Below, piece by piece: positions 1 to 9,340 of a stretch of DNA of 64,000 nt (its first letter is position 1; each line of letters starts with the position of its first letter). Source of the DNA: Salinicola avicenniae (GTDB taxonomy: Bacteria; Pseudomonadota; Gammaproteobacteria; Pseudomonadales; Halomonadaceae); assembly GCF_023736115.1 (NCBI RefSeq), contig NZ_JAKQZC010000003.1:310001-374000 (forward strand), in the 5' to 3' direction. Both the position numbers and the translations under genes were made by a program. The notes under the pieces are model-generated. The model was not told where the DNA came from. It saw only the letters and a program-made list of their open reading frames with translations, and searched no databases.

Positions 1-902
1 CTACCTGGCGCCACATGAACGGCTACTCGAGCCACACTTACATGTGGGTCAATGCCGAAGGCGAGCGTTTCTGGGTCAAGTATCACTTCAAGACCGATCA
101 AGGCATCAAGTGCATGACGCAGGAACAGGCCGACGAGATGGCCGGCAGCGATGCCGATTATCATCGTCGTGATCTGTTCGATGCGATCAAGCGCGGTGAC
201 TACCCGACCTGGACGCTGCACGTGCAGATCATGCCGTTCGAGGATGCCAAGACCTACCGCATCAACCCGTTCGACCTGACCAAGGTCTGGCCCCACAGCG
301 ACTATCCGCTGCAGGAAGTGGGCAAGATGACGTTGGACCGCAACCCGACCGATTTCCACACCGAAATCGAGCAGGCGGCGTTCGAGCCCAACAATTCGGT
401 ACCCGGTACCGGTTTTTCGCCGGACAAGATGCTGCTGGCGCGCACGATCTCCTACGCCGACGCGCATCGTGCCCGTCTCGGTATCAACTACAAGGACATT
501 CCGGTCAACGCGCCCAAGTGCCCGTTTCACAGCTACAGCAAGGGCGGCCGGATGCGGATCACCAAGACCAGCGATCCGGTCTACGCGCCTAACAGCAAGG
601 GCGGTTCCGAGGCCGATTCGGCGCGTTATCCCGACGATGCCGTCTGGCAGGCGGACGGTGAGTTCGTGCGCGCCGCCTACACGCTGCGTCCGGACGACGA
701 CGACTTCAGCCAGGCGAATGATCTGGTCAACAAGGTGATGGACGACGCGGCCAGGGACCGCCTGGTCAACAACGTGGTCGGTCACGTCTCCGGCGGGGTC
801 GAAGAGCCGGTGCTGTCTCGCGTCTTCGAGTACTGGAAAAACGTCGACGCCACGATCGGTCAGCGCATCGAAGAGGGCGTGAAGGCCAATCGCGGCGAGT
901 AG
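1..902 (+). CDS. catalase, 3' part (5' end outside window)
   Basis: Haem catalase that breaks down hydrogen peroxide in the cytoplasm. The frame is open from the first bases, so the N-terminal half with the distal haem histidine lies outside the window; about 300 residues remain. The visible part opens with [15 protein letters not shown], the family's RHM-(D/N)-GYGSHT segment, followed by '[11 protein letters not shown]', '[11 protein letters not shown]' and '[18 protein letters not shown]'. Those stretches are characteristic of monofunctional clade catalases and include the proximal haem region. The C-terminal part (SKGGRMRI onward) replaces the usual 'DGPM' segment of small-subunit catalases. 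A strong hairpin terminator follows the stop codon. Confidence 0.95.
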   Translation, partial: TWRHMNGYSSHTYMWVNAEGERFWVKYHFKTDQGIKCMTQEQADEMAGSDADYHRRDLFDAIKRGDYPTWTLHVQIMPFEDAKTYRINPFDLTKVWPHSDYPLQEVGKMTLDRNPTDFHTEIEQAAFEPNNSVPGTGFSPDKMLLARTISYADAHRARLGINYKDIPVNAPKCPFHSYSKGGRMRITKTSDPVYAPNSKGGSEADSARYPDDAVWQADGEFVRAAYTLRPDDDDFSQANDLVNKVMDDAARDRLVNNVVGHVSGGVEEPVLSRVFEYWKNVDATIGQRIEEGVKANRGE

Positions 903-935
903 TCACACGCTGGATGTTGAACGGCATCAAAAACG

Positions 936-968
936 AACGGCTCGCTTCTCGGAAGCGAGCCGTTTTTC
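936..968. terminator. bidirectional rho-independent terminator
   Basis: A 13-bp perfect stem (936-948 pairing with 952-964) has a 3-nt loop and is followed by TTTTT on the plus strand; on the minus strand the stem is followed by CGTTTTT. It lies between the convergent catalase and DUF4870 genes and can serve both. Confidence 0.85.
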
Positions 969-989
969 ATGGTGTCTTCCGGGAAGAGA

Positions 990-1379
990 TCAGCCGATTG
1001 GCTGGCCGCGGTTCAGGCGTGTCAGACCCTTGACGCAGCGATAGATGGTCCAAATCGCCCAGAACGCCATCACGAAAAAGCCGATGAAGATGGCCGAGGT
1101 GATCATGCCTAGCGTCATCCAGAGGAGGCCCCACCAGAAGGTTCGGATCTGGAAGCGGTAGTGCGAGAGCAACATGGGGTTCTGCTCTTCGCCCTTGTTG
1201 ACGTGAGCGAGGATGAGGCCGATCACCGCGGTAATGCCTGTCAGGAATCCGGCCAGATAGAGGACATAGACAATCAGCGCCATGCTGCTGCTATTGACCA
1301 TCGGCGCTTGGGCACGCGCGTCACCCTCGGAAGTCTGTTCCGGGGGCTGAGGGTAGGTTTGGCTTTCAGTGTTATCCAT
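990..1379 (-). CDS. DUF4870-like small membrane protein
   Basis: A predicted inner-membrane protein of 129 residues with a polar, proline/glutamine-rich N-terminus and about three hydrophobic segments. The segments run from roughly MALIVYVLYLAGFLTG to the FFVMAFWAIWTIYRC region. The pattern, including 'LSHYRFQIRTFWW' before the second segment, matches DUF4870/Tic20-like proteins of unknown function. The start at MDNTES (1379) is preferred because AGAGAAA lies just upstream; an in-frame GTG at 1415 would add 12 residues. It is the last gene behind two SPFH genes on the same strand (81 nt gap), so a role in the same membrane system is likely but unproven. Confidence 0.7.
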   Translation of the reverse strand: MDNTESQTYPQPPEQTSEGDARAQAPMVNSSSMALIVYVLYLAGFLTGITAVIGLILAHVNKGEEQNPMLLSHYRFQIRTFWWGLLWMTLGMITSAIFIGFFVMAFWAIWTIYRCVKGLTRLNRGQPIG

Positions 1380-1460
1380 CGTTTCTCTACTCGACATTTT
1401 TATCGGAGCCGACACGCGGCTGCAGGTAGCGACCGCGTGCCGTCGGAGTTGTTGTGAAGA

Positions 1461-2768
1461 TCAGCGGCGCTGGTCGGTGCTCTGCTGTGAGGCGGCGGCG
1501 GTACCCGGGCTGACGCCGTTCTGACGCTGACCCGGCGAGTGACCGAGCGTTTCGTCGAGCGCGAAGGCCTTGTGGGCTTCGATGGGGTGCGCCTCCACGG
1601 CGGAGATCTGTTCGTGCTGCTGGCCGCCGAAGCCTGAAAGCACGTTCACCTTGTCCGCCGGGAACAGCATCATGGTGCCGCTGAACGGCTGGATCAGCGA
1701 TTCGAAGTTGTCGATCAGGTAGGCGTTGAGGGCGTTCTCGCCGCCCGCTTCAAGGATGCGGATGGTCTCGCCGAGCTGCTGAATCTCGGATTCACGCACG
1801 CCGCGATATTCGGTGGCCTCACGCTCGGCGACCAGTACCAGACGTTGTTTCTCGGCTTCCGCCGGGGTCAGGATCTCGGCGCGATACTGGGCATTGAGAT
1901 AGTCGATGCGCGAGCGCTCGGCCTCGATCGTGGCCTTGACGCCGGCGAGGTCGGCGACCCCGGAGCGCTGCGCCTTTTCCATGCCGACGGCGCCGCGCTG
2001 ACGTTCGTCGGCGACCGAGGCACTGGTCTGGTTTTCCAGCGCTTCGCGGTCGTTGTCGCGCCGTCGGACTTCGACCTCGGCGCGGCGGCGATGGCTTTCC
2101 TCGGCGGAGTCGGCCTTGGCGCGGGCTTCCGAGGAGCGAGCCTGGGAGCGGGCCGAGGCGGATTCGACGCGGTTGAGCAGGCCGATATAGAGATCGCCTT
2201 CGCCCATGCCATCGAGCCGATGGTCATCGACATCGGCGATGTTCATGGTGGTGATTTCCAGGCCAATCGCTTCCAGATCGCTCTTGCAGACCCGAATCAT
2301 GTTGCGTACCAGCTCGTCCTTGTCGCGCATGACCTGTTCAGGCGTCATGGTGGCGATCGAGTCGCGCAGGTGACCCTCGATGATCGAGGCGGCGACATTT
2401 TCCAGATCGTTCCAGTTCTCGTTGAGCGAGAGGATGCGACGGATGGCGTTCTGCAGCACCTCGCCCGAGGAAGAGATGGCGAAAGAGACGGTGGCAACCA
2501 CGTTGAGCGGCACCATCCCGCGGGCGATCGCCGACTGCACCTCGACAGTAGCCGTGCGGGGGCGCAGGTCGAGATCGAAGCGTTTATTGATGATCGGCCA
2601 GACCACCACACGGCCACCCTGATAGGTGCGATAGCCGCCGCGGCTCTTGCCGGCGACGACGGCCACCTGGTTGGCACCGACCACGCGGAAGTTGCGGACG
2701 AACTGGAAGGTCAGCGTGATGATGATCAGCGTGACCAGCAGGAAGAAGGATAGGGCGAGCGTAGCCAT
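1461..2768 (-). CDS. SPFH/band-7 (flotillin-like) membrane protein A
   Basis: A 435-residue scaffold protein of membrane microdomains. It has one N-terminal transmembrane helix (residues about 4-26), an SPFH domain (about 27-190, 'NQVAVVAGKSRGG...RVVVWPIINKRFDLDLRP'), a long Arg/Glu/Ala-rich coiled coil (about 200-330) and a flexible Gln/Ser-rich tail. The order is that of flotillins. The coding start overlaps the stop of the upstream SPFH gene by one base (TGATG), so translation is probably coupled and the two proteins may co-assemble. Its sequence is clearly different from its partner, so this is a hetero-pair and not a recent duplicate. Family function is to organise membrane patches; the client is unknown. 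Confidence 0.88.
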   Translation of the reverse strand: MATLALSFFLLVTLIIITLTFQFVRNFRVVGANQVAVVAGKSRGGYRTYQGGRVVVWPIINKRFDLDLRPRTATVEVQSAIARGMVPLNVVATVSFAISSSGEVLQNAIRRILSLNENWNDLENVAASIIEGHLRDSIATMTPEQVMRDKDELVRNMIRVCKSDLEAIGLEITTMNIADVDDHRLDGMGEGDLYIGLLNRVESASARSQARSSEARAKADSAEESHRRRAEVEVRRRDNDREALENQTSASVADERQRGAVGMEKAQRSGVADLAGVKATIEAERSRIDYLNAQYRAEILTPAEAEKQRLVLVAEREATEYRGVRESEIQQLGETIRILEAGGENALNAYLIDNFESLIQPFSGTMMLFPADKVNVLSGFGGQQHEQISAVEAHPIEAHKAFALDETLGHSPGQRQNGVSPGTAAASQQSTDQRR

Positions 2769-4198
2769 CAGTTGCTCTCCGCGGTGTTGTCGGTGGACGA
2801 GGGGGCGCTGTGCTGGGCGGTGGTAAAGTCCCGCACGCGGATGCCGAAGGCCTGCTCGAAGCGGTCGAGGAAGTCGACGAAGCCAGCGGGGCCACGGTTG
2901 ATGGCTGCGTTCATGCCGTTGTCGGCGTCGTCGCCCATGAAGGTCAGGTTGTCGAGGCGGATATCCTTGGCGTTCTGGTGATACGCCTTGAACAGGTGCG
3001 GTAGCTGCCCCTGAACGAACATCGGAATGCGGCCGTAGCGACCGGCCTTGCCGATCATCTCCGCCTGCTGCTCGAGCATCCGGTTACGTACGCCCTGTCG
3101 GATGCGGATCGCCTGGTCGTTACCTTCGGCGACGATCTCCGCCGCTTGGGCCTCGTACTCGGGCTTGAGCGTGACTTCCGACTGGTTGCGCAGCGTCTGC
3201 AGCTCGTTCTCGGCGTTCTCCACTTCGACCTGTGCCTGGGATTGGGCGCGGGCGATCTGGGCAGCGGCTTCCTTCTGTGCCTGGTCGATTCTCGCCTGGC
3301 TCTCCTCTCGGGCGATCCCCAAATTCTGTTCCGCCTCGACGATCGATTCGTCTGCCTGGCTGCGGGCGATCGATTCGCGACGCCGACCGTCGGATTCGGC
3401 GTTCTCGGCTTCCGCCTCCAGCCGCGCCTCCTGGATCTCCACGGCTTGGCGCTTGTGGGCGACGGCCTTGGTGGCCAGGCTGCTGATGTAGTCGGAGCTA
3501 TCCCAGATACGCTGGAACGATACCGAGAAGACCCGGAAGCCGAAGCTCGCCAGATCCTCGTTGGCATCGTCGAGCATGTCCTGGCGGAAGCGCGCGCGCT
3601 CCCCTTCATCGGTGGAGATCGTTTCTTCTTCCGGGGTTTCGCCGGCGTTGACCTTCTCCACGCTTTCGACCATTCCCATCGCCTGCAGCGGCGTCGTGCG
3701 GTTCATGGCGCCGCGAAAGTTGCCCACCATCGTCTGGTGGATCTGGTCATGAATTTCAGCACGCGACTTGCCGAGCATGCGCTCGACTGCCGTGTAGAGC
3801 AGCGCGGTATCTTCGATATCGACACCGACACAGGCCGTGGCATCGGCGCCGACCGTGATCCCATTGGCCGAATTGACGCCTTCCACACGGACGTTGATCG
3901 GCAGCACGCTCAGATCGAGAAACTCGGCGCGGTTCAGAAACGGGATGACGATCGCGGTGCCGCCGAGAATGACCCGAAAGCCGTACTCTCGGCCGTTGGT
4001 CTTCGTCTTGGAGCCCTGAACGACCATCACCTGATTGGGCGGGCAGACCTGGATGACCGCCTTGAGCATGGCGAGGAGCGCAATGAAGATCACCACGGCG
4101 ACGGCACCGGCAGCCATGAAGCCGACGGTACCGAGCGACGCGTTGCCGAGACCCGGCAGCGCTCTCATGAGATTGACGAGGATATAGTCGATATCCAT
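2768..4198 (-). CDS. SPFH/band-7 (flotillin-like) membrane protein B
   Basis: A 476-residue flotillin-like protein. A transmembrane helix (residues about 25-48) precedes the SPFH domain ('CPPNQVMVVQGSKTKT', then 'VILGGTAIVIPFLNRAEFLDLS', as in flotillins). Next comes a Glu/Ala/Gln-rich coiled coil (about 230-370) with many AE/AQ repeats, as in flotillin domains, then a globular tail. It sits between the NfeD-like gene (102 nt upstream) and SPFH A (1-nt overlap). NfeD-SPFH pairing is a known conserved arrangement in which the NfeD OB domain interacts with the flotillin ring; here one NfeD is followed by two SPFH proteins. Confidence 0.9.
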   Translation of the reverse strand: MDIDYILVNLMRALPGLGNASLGTVGFMAAGAVAVVIFIALLAMLKAVIQVCPPNQVMVVQGSKTKTNGREYGFRVILGGTAIVIPFLNRAEFLDLSVLPINVRVEGVNSANGITVGADATACVGVDIEDTALLYTAVERMLGKSRAEIHDQIHQTMVGNFRGAMNRTTPLQAMGMVESVEKVNAGETPEEETISTDEGERARFRQDMLDDANEDLASFGFRVFSVSFQRIWDSSDYISSLATKAVAHKRQAVEIQEARLEAEAENAESDGRRRESIARSQADESIVEAEQNLGIAREESQARIDQAQKEAAAQIARAQSQAQVEVENAENELQTLRNQSEVTLKPEYEAQAAEIVAEGNDQAIRIRQGVRNRMLEQQAEMIGKAGRYGRIPMFVQGQLPHLFKAYHQNAKDIRLDNLTFMGDDADNGMNAAINRGPAGFVDFLDRFEQAFGIRVRDFTTAQHSAPSSTDNTAESN

Positions 4199-4300
4199 CA
4201 GGGTTCCTTTTCTTCGCGTGGTTTTGGCACTAAACGAACCGTCGCGTCGCGGGCAGCTATGCCACCTTGGACTGCCGCGTGCGCAAGTGACGTTGGCGCG

Positions 4301-4975
4301 TTATGGCGTCAGGGGTTCGACGGTGACATCGGAGGTATTCACGGCGATGACGCGAATGCGAGTCCCTTTCGGGATCGGTACGTCATGATCGGCTCTGGCA
4401 TAACGTTCTCGCGTCAACTGCGCGAACGCGATTCTCACACGGCCGATTTCATTGGGATGAATGGTGATGGTGACGTGGCCTTCGCGACCGACCAGCTCAT
4501 CGTCGGCAATCGAGGAGTCATATTCGCGCTGCTGAAATTTCAGGATTGCCCAGGCGCAGACCATGACGAATAGGCCGGCAGGGACGGCCCAAAGAAGGCC
4601 ACTGGAGAGCGACTCGCCACGCAGGGTGGCAATCAGCCCCATGGGACCGAAACCGGCGCAGAAATAGATGAAAAGCCGTAGCAGGAAGAGCAGCTTGAAC
4701 ACGTGACGACCGGCACGGATGCTGCGACTGTACTGACCGCCTCGTGAGGCGACGCCGTCGGCGCCATCACCCGGGGTGCTGTCGCCGGCCGCGTGGTGGT
4801 GCCCCCCGTTGTCATGTCCACCGTTATCAGAGCCGCCGTTATCAGACCCGCCGTTATGGGCATCGCCGGTGTCGTTATCGCTACCGCTCAAACCGAGACT
4901 TTCGGCGGCTATAACGCCTAGCCCGAATAGACTCAATGTGACGTAAATCCCCAGAATCAGGCCGTCATCGATCAT
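4301..4975 (-). CDS. NfeD-like membrane protein with His/Asp/Gly-rich linker
   Basis: A 224-residue protein with an N-terminal hydrophobic helix (about 5-25), a low-complexity linker (about 30-65) built from DNGGS/DNGGH repeats ending in HHH, two or more helices (about 92-145), and a C-terminal beta-rich OB-fold-like domain ('ELVGREGHVTITIHPNEIGRVRIAF' to 'IRVIAVNTSDVTVEPL'). This fits the short NfeD1b type that accompanies flotillins. The linker comes from a 15-nt DNA repeat. It is the first gene of the operon; upstream DNA is AT-rich and holds an inverted repeat. A metal-binding property of the His/Asp linker is only a guess. Confidence 0.8.
   Translation of the reverse strand: MIDDGLILGIYVTLSLFGLGVIAAESLGLSGSDNDTGDAHNGGSDNGGSDNGGHDNGGHHHAAGDSTPGDGADGVASRGGQYSRSIRAGRHVFKLLFLLRLFIYFCAGFGPMGLIATLRGESLSSGLLWAVPAGLFVMVCAWAILKFQQREYDSSIADDELVGREGHVTITIHPNEIGRVRIAFAQLTRERYARADHDVPIPKGTRIRVIAVNTSDVTVEPLTP
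4806..4865. repeat. four 15-bp in-frame tandem units in the nfeD-like gene
   Basis: Units start at 4806, 4821, 4836 and 4851. The middle two differ at one base, while the outer two are more diverged. Each encodes a variant of DNGGS/DNGGH. Copy changes keep the frame. Confidence 0.85.
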
Positions 4976-5269
4976 TGGATGATGTCTCTATACATAAGAA
5001 AGATGGCAAGTGATGCCAATCGAAAAGCAGGGGATTGATTGATAAATCGAGGCGAAAATCTACGCGAAAGTCCGCATGCTTACAATAAATCAGTGTGTAA
5101 ATTTATTGTTATTATTTGTTGTTGCGGCGTGATGTTTTTTCGATTTAGCGGGAAGGAAAGAACGGCTGTAGGAGATCTCTTAAAAATTTGTCGGTTATTG
5201 GCGTCTTATACTTCTTCTCTTCGTTTATGAGAGGGGGAATCGAGCCAATTAGAGACCGGAGGAGGCCGT
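4976..5269. promoter_or_regulatory. AT-rich leader with 9-bp inverted repeat upstream of the NfeD/flotillin operon
   Basis: This stretch is much richer in A/T than its surroundings. ACAATAAAT (5082-5090) and ATTTATTGT (5101-5109) form a perfect 9-bp inverted repeat with a 10-nt spacer, a typical spacing for a dimeric regulator or a short hairpin. It sits about 110 bp upstream of the minus-strand operon start at 4975. No gene was recognised here. Confidence 0.45.
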
Positions 5270-5494
5270 ATGTGTGGTGCTTGTGTCTCGAAACCGATAG
5301 AACGCTTCCCGGCGCTGCGCCGACATGGCTTCACGCAGACGGTGGCAAGAGATGCCTTGAAAAAGGTCGATAGCGGGCGAGGGAGGGCGGCGGCAGGGGG
5401 TATGGCAATGGGGGACGGAGAGCGTCGCGCAGAACGCCGATCCTCGGGAGCCGGCGCCGGCTCCCGAGACGTCTTCAGCTATTGCGCTCCTTGA
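5270..5494 (+). CDS. doubtful small ORF with a strong ribosome site
   Basis: A 74-codon frame starts with ATG five bases after GGAGGAGG, one of the best Shine-Dalgarno matches in the window. The product (MCGACVSKPIERFP...) has a CxxC near its start. However, the second half is Gly/Ala/Arg-rich and reads through a perfect DNA palindrome and into the end of the convergent ndpA gene, as expected for noncoding GC-rich DNA. No family is recognised. The ribosome site may serve a shorter or degraded gene. Confidence 0.2.
   Translation: MCGACVSKPIERFPALRRHGFTQTVARDALKKVDSGRGRAAAGGMAMGDGERRAERRSSGAGAGSRDVFSYCAP
5443..5468. terminator. 26-bp perfect palindrome after ndpA
   Basis: CTCGGGAGCCGGC and its exact complement abut with no loop, 7 bp downstream of the ndpA stop on the minus strand. 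It could fold as a 3'-end hairpin, but no T-run follows on either strand, so a terminator role is uncertain. Confidence 0.45.
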
Positions 5495-6548
5495 TCTGAT
5501 CTTTCAGTGCCCCCGGTATCTGCTTGATGATCAGGCGGTCGTGTTCTTCGTCGTACTCGATGCTATTGCCGAGCAGGTGCGAGTCGAAGCTGATCGAGAC
5601 ACCGCTGGCGCGGCCGGCAAAGCGCTTGAACTGCTGCAGTGTCCGTTTGTCCGGCGGGATCTCCGCGGACAGGCCGTAGTCCTGATTGCGGATATAGTCG
5701 TAGAACGCCTTTGGCTGCGCTTCGTCGACTAGCTCCGAGAGCTCGTCGAGAGTAATCGCTTCGCCGTTCTTGGCCTGGGTGCTGGCGTAGTCGATCAGCG
5801 TTTCCGTCTTCTCGCGGCTGGCTTCCTCGGGCAGGTCTGCGTTCTCCACATAGTCGCTGAAGGCCTTGAGCAGCGTGCGGGTCTCCGCGCTGGCGTTGAC
5901 CCCCTCCCGACAGCCCAGCCACTCGCGAAAGCCCTCGACCAGCTTCTTGTTGCCGCGATCCTGCACGTAGTTGATGTACTGGCGCGACTGGCCGCGCTGC
6001 CATTGGGTCAAGTCGATGCGGGCGGCGAGCATCAGCTGCCCGAGATTCAACTGCGGTGCCGGGACAACGGCGAGGTCGTCATCGAAGCCGAAGCCCTCGC
6101 GCTGGTGAAGCATCGCCAGGGTTAGGTACTCGCTATCGCCCTGGCGGTAGTGCACGAACCACCAGTGACCGCCGACGGAGAGATGCGCGTCGAGCAGCGG
6201 TAACAGGCTCTCGGTTGCCTGGCGAGTGAAGTTCGTAAAATTGAGCTCGCCGCTGCGATAGCGCGTCAGCTCGGCAGCGAAGCGTGAGGCGGGCAGAGGC
6301 GGTGAATCGGCGTCATCGCTGGCGTCAGTTTCCGGCGTTGGCGCTTCCCCCGCATCGGCCTCGCTCACGTCTACCTCCGCGGCGAAGTGTCCCCAGGCCT
6401 TGGGCTTGCGATGAAAACTCGAGTGGAAATGCGCCAGCAGCGACTCCGCGTTGCCGGTGTCGCTCAACGATTCACCCGCTTTCAGCGTGGCGGGTGAATC
6501 GTCGGCTGCCTTGTCGACGCGATGCGTACAGCTTTGCAGTATCGGCAT
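5475..6548 (-). CDS. ndpA: nucleoid-associated protein NdpA/YejK family
   Basis: A 357-residue member of the NA37/YejK nucleoid-associated family, which binds DNA in the cytoplasm. Family-like stretches include 'FHSSFHRKPKAWGHF', 'LPLLDAHLSVGGHWWFVHYRQGD', 'ARIDLTQWQRGQSRQYINYVQDRG' and the C-terminal 'FKRFAGRASGVSISFDSHLLG'. An acidic, proline-rich insert lies at about residues 58-90. Length agrees with the family (about 335-350) plus this insert. It is a single gene; the next gene upstream, the ABC permease, ends 61 nt away on the same strand. The exact cellular role of the family is not well defined. Confidence 0.9.
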   Translation of the reverse strand: MPILQSCTHRVDKAADDSPATLKAGESLSDTGNAESLLAHFHSSFHRKPKAWGHFAAEVDVSEADAGEAPTPETDASDDADSPPLPASRFAAELTRYRSGELNFTNFTRQATESLLPLLDAHLSVGGHWWFVHYRQGDSEYLTLAMLHQREGFGFDDDLAVVPAPQLNLGQLMLAARIDLTQWQRGQSRQYINYVQDRGNKKLVEGFREWLGCREGVNASAETRTLLKAFSDYVENADLPEEASREKTETLIDYASTQAKNGEAITLDELSELVDEAQPKAFYDYIRNQDYGLSAEIPPDKRTLQQFKRFAGRASGVSISFDSHLLGNSIEYDEEHDRLIIKQIPGALKDQIKERNS

Positions 6549-6609
6549 GGAGTCTCTCGTGGTGCAGGGGCGTGCGCCCGTTGTCGGTCCGTTGGGTGGC
6601 GTTCGCGGT

Positions 6610-7367
6610 CTACGGTCGCAGGCGGAAGCCGGTGCGGAAGATCCAGCTGACCACCCCGAGGCTGATCGCGAGGAAGGCGAAGATCATGATCAGGCTGGCG
6701 ATCACGCTGACATCGCTGATGCCGTAGAAGCTCCAGCGGAAACCGCTGACCAGATAGACCACGGGGTTGGCCAGCGTCACCCACTGCCAGACCTCGGGCA
6801 GCATATCGATGGCATAGAAGCTGCCGCCGAGAAAGGTCAGCGGGGTGATGACCAGCAGCGGTACCAGCTGCAGCTTCTCGAAGCCATCCGCCCAGATGCC
6901 GATGATGAAGCCGAGCAGGCTGAAGGTCACGGCGGTCAGCACCAGGAACAGCAGCATCATGAACGGATGCTCGATGCGCAGGGGAACGAAGAAGCTCGCG
7001 GTCGCGAGGATGATCAGCCCGAGTATGATCGACTTCGACGCCGCGGCGCCGACGTAGCCGAGGACGATCTCGACGTAGGAGATCGGCGCCGACATCACCT
7101 CGTAGATGGTGCCGGTGAACTTGGGGAAGAAGATGCCGAAGGAGGCGTTGGAGACGCTTTGCGTCAGCAGCATCAGCATGATCAGGCCGGGCACGATGAA
7201 GGCACCGTAGCTGACGCCCTCGACCTCCTGAATGCGCGAGCCGATGGCGGCACCGAAGACCACGAAATAGAGCGAGGTCGAGATTACCGGCGAGACGATG
7301 CTCTGCAGCAGGGTGCGTCCGGCGCGGGCCATTTCGAAACGGTAGATGGCCTTGACGGCGCGAAGGT

Positions 7368-7371
<4 letters not shown>
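6610..7371 (-). CDS. ABC-2 type permease (YadH-like)
   Basis: A 253-residue inner-membrane permease of the ABC-2 exporter family, with about six hydrophobic helices. Typical features are '[18 protein letters not shown]' near the start and the C-terminal '[37 protein letters not shown]', the ABC-2 signature also seen in E. coli YadH. The ATG start overlaps the stop of the ATPase gene by four bases (ATGA), so the two are translated together. The exported substrate is not known for this family. Confidence 0.9.
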
Positions 7372-8369
<998 letters not shown>

Positions 8370-8537
8370 GAGGACTCTGCGTGATGAAACGTTGAGGGCG
8401 CACATTGTAGGCGAAATCGTCCGCGAGCTGGACCCGAAACGGATTATGGGGCCATCTCTAGAGAGACGTGTGGCCGCGGCGACCGCTGCCACGGTAGACG
8501 CCGTAGGTCGTTGAAACCGTCTGCGACCGTGATTTCT

Positions 8538-8567
8538 GGTCTATACCTTGAAGTCGAGGGATAGACC
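8538..8567. repeat. near-perfect inverted repeat upstream of the SYLF lipoprotein gene
   Basis: GGTCTATACCT (8538-8548) pairs with AGGGATAGACC (8557-8567) with one mismatch and an 8-nt spacer, ending 66 bp before the start codon at 8634. It may be an operator or mRNA hairpin. Confidence 0.4.
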
Positions 8568-8633
8568 GTAGGCCTCATCTATCGATCAGAACGCCGCCGC
8601 TGCCCATGACGACGTTCGGACAAGGAGATCACC

Positions 8634-9224
8634 ATGCCAGCGATTGTCAGTATCAAACGTCTTTCTATCGTGCTGCTGTGCGCCCTGATCGGCACGAGCC
8701 TATTGGCCAGCTGCACCACGACATCGTCCGCCGACCGCGAGAGCCGGATGGCACAGCGGCAGCAATTGGATCAGGACGTGCAGCAAACACTGCAGCGGCT
8801 CTATCGAGCAGTACCTGAGTCTCGTGTGCTGGCCGAGCAGGCCGAGGGCGTGCTGGTGTTCCCCGGTGTACTAGGAGCTAGCTTTATCGTGGGTGCCAGC
8901 CACGGCGACGGGGCCCTTTTGATCGATGGCGTCCGGTCCGGCTACTACACCACGACCAGCGGTTCCATCGGCTTCCAGGCCGGGGCGCAGTCGCAGGCGG
9001 TGATCTACCTGCTGATGACGGAAGAGGCGCTCAATCGCGTCCGCAGCGACAACGGCTGGTCGGTGGGTGCCAGCGCCGGTGTCGCGGTGGCGGATATCGG
9101 GGCCAATGGGCAGATCACCAACAGTACGGCCAATCGGGAAGTCGTCGCCTTCGTGATGAACAACCAGGGCATCCAGGGCGGGGTATCGCTGAACGGCGCG
9201 AAGATCTCGAAAGTCAGTCCGTGA
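8634..9224 (+). CDS. SYLF/Ysc84-domain lipoprotein
   Basis: A 196-residue predicted lipoprotein. A signal peptide ends in the lipobox LLAS-C (Cys27). The mature part is a SYLF (Ysc84) domain: 'VLAEQAEGVLVFPGVLGASFIVGASHGDGALL', 'GSIGFQAGAQSQAVIYLLMTEEAL', 'SVGASAGVAV'. SYLF domains bind membrane lipids in eukaryotes; the bacterial function is unknown. A strong ribosome site (AAGGAGAT, 4 nt before ATG) supports the start. It is monocistronic, with its own upstream inverted repeat. Confidence 0.88.
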   Translation: MPAIVSIKRLSIVLLCALIGTSLLASCTTTSSADRESRMAQRQQLDQDVQQTLQRLYRAVPESRVLAEQAEGVLVFPGVLGASFIVGASHGDGALLIDGVRSGYYTTTSGSIGFQAGAQSQAVIYLLMTEEALNRVRSDNGWSVGASAGVAVADIGANGQITNSTANREVVAFVMNNQGIQGGVSLNGAKISKVSP

Positions 9225-9340
9225 GGCCATCACGGTCGACATGGCTGAGCTGAGCCAGCCGGCACTGGCCGACTTAACGGTCATTGCCGGCGGCCTGACT
9301 AGCGGAGCAGCATCGGCAAGGCTACCGATGCTGGGCCGGC

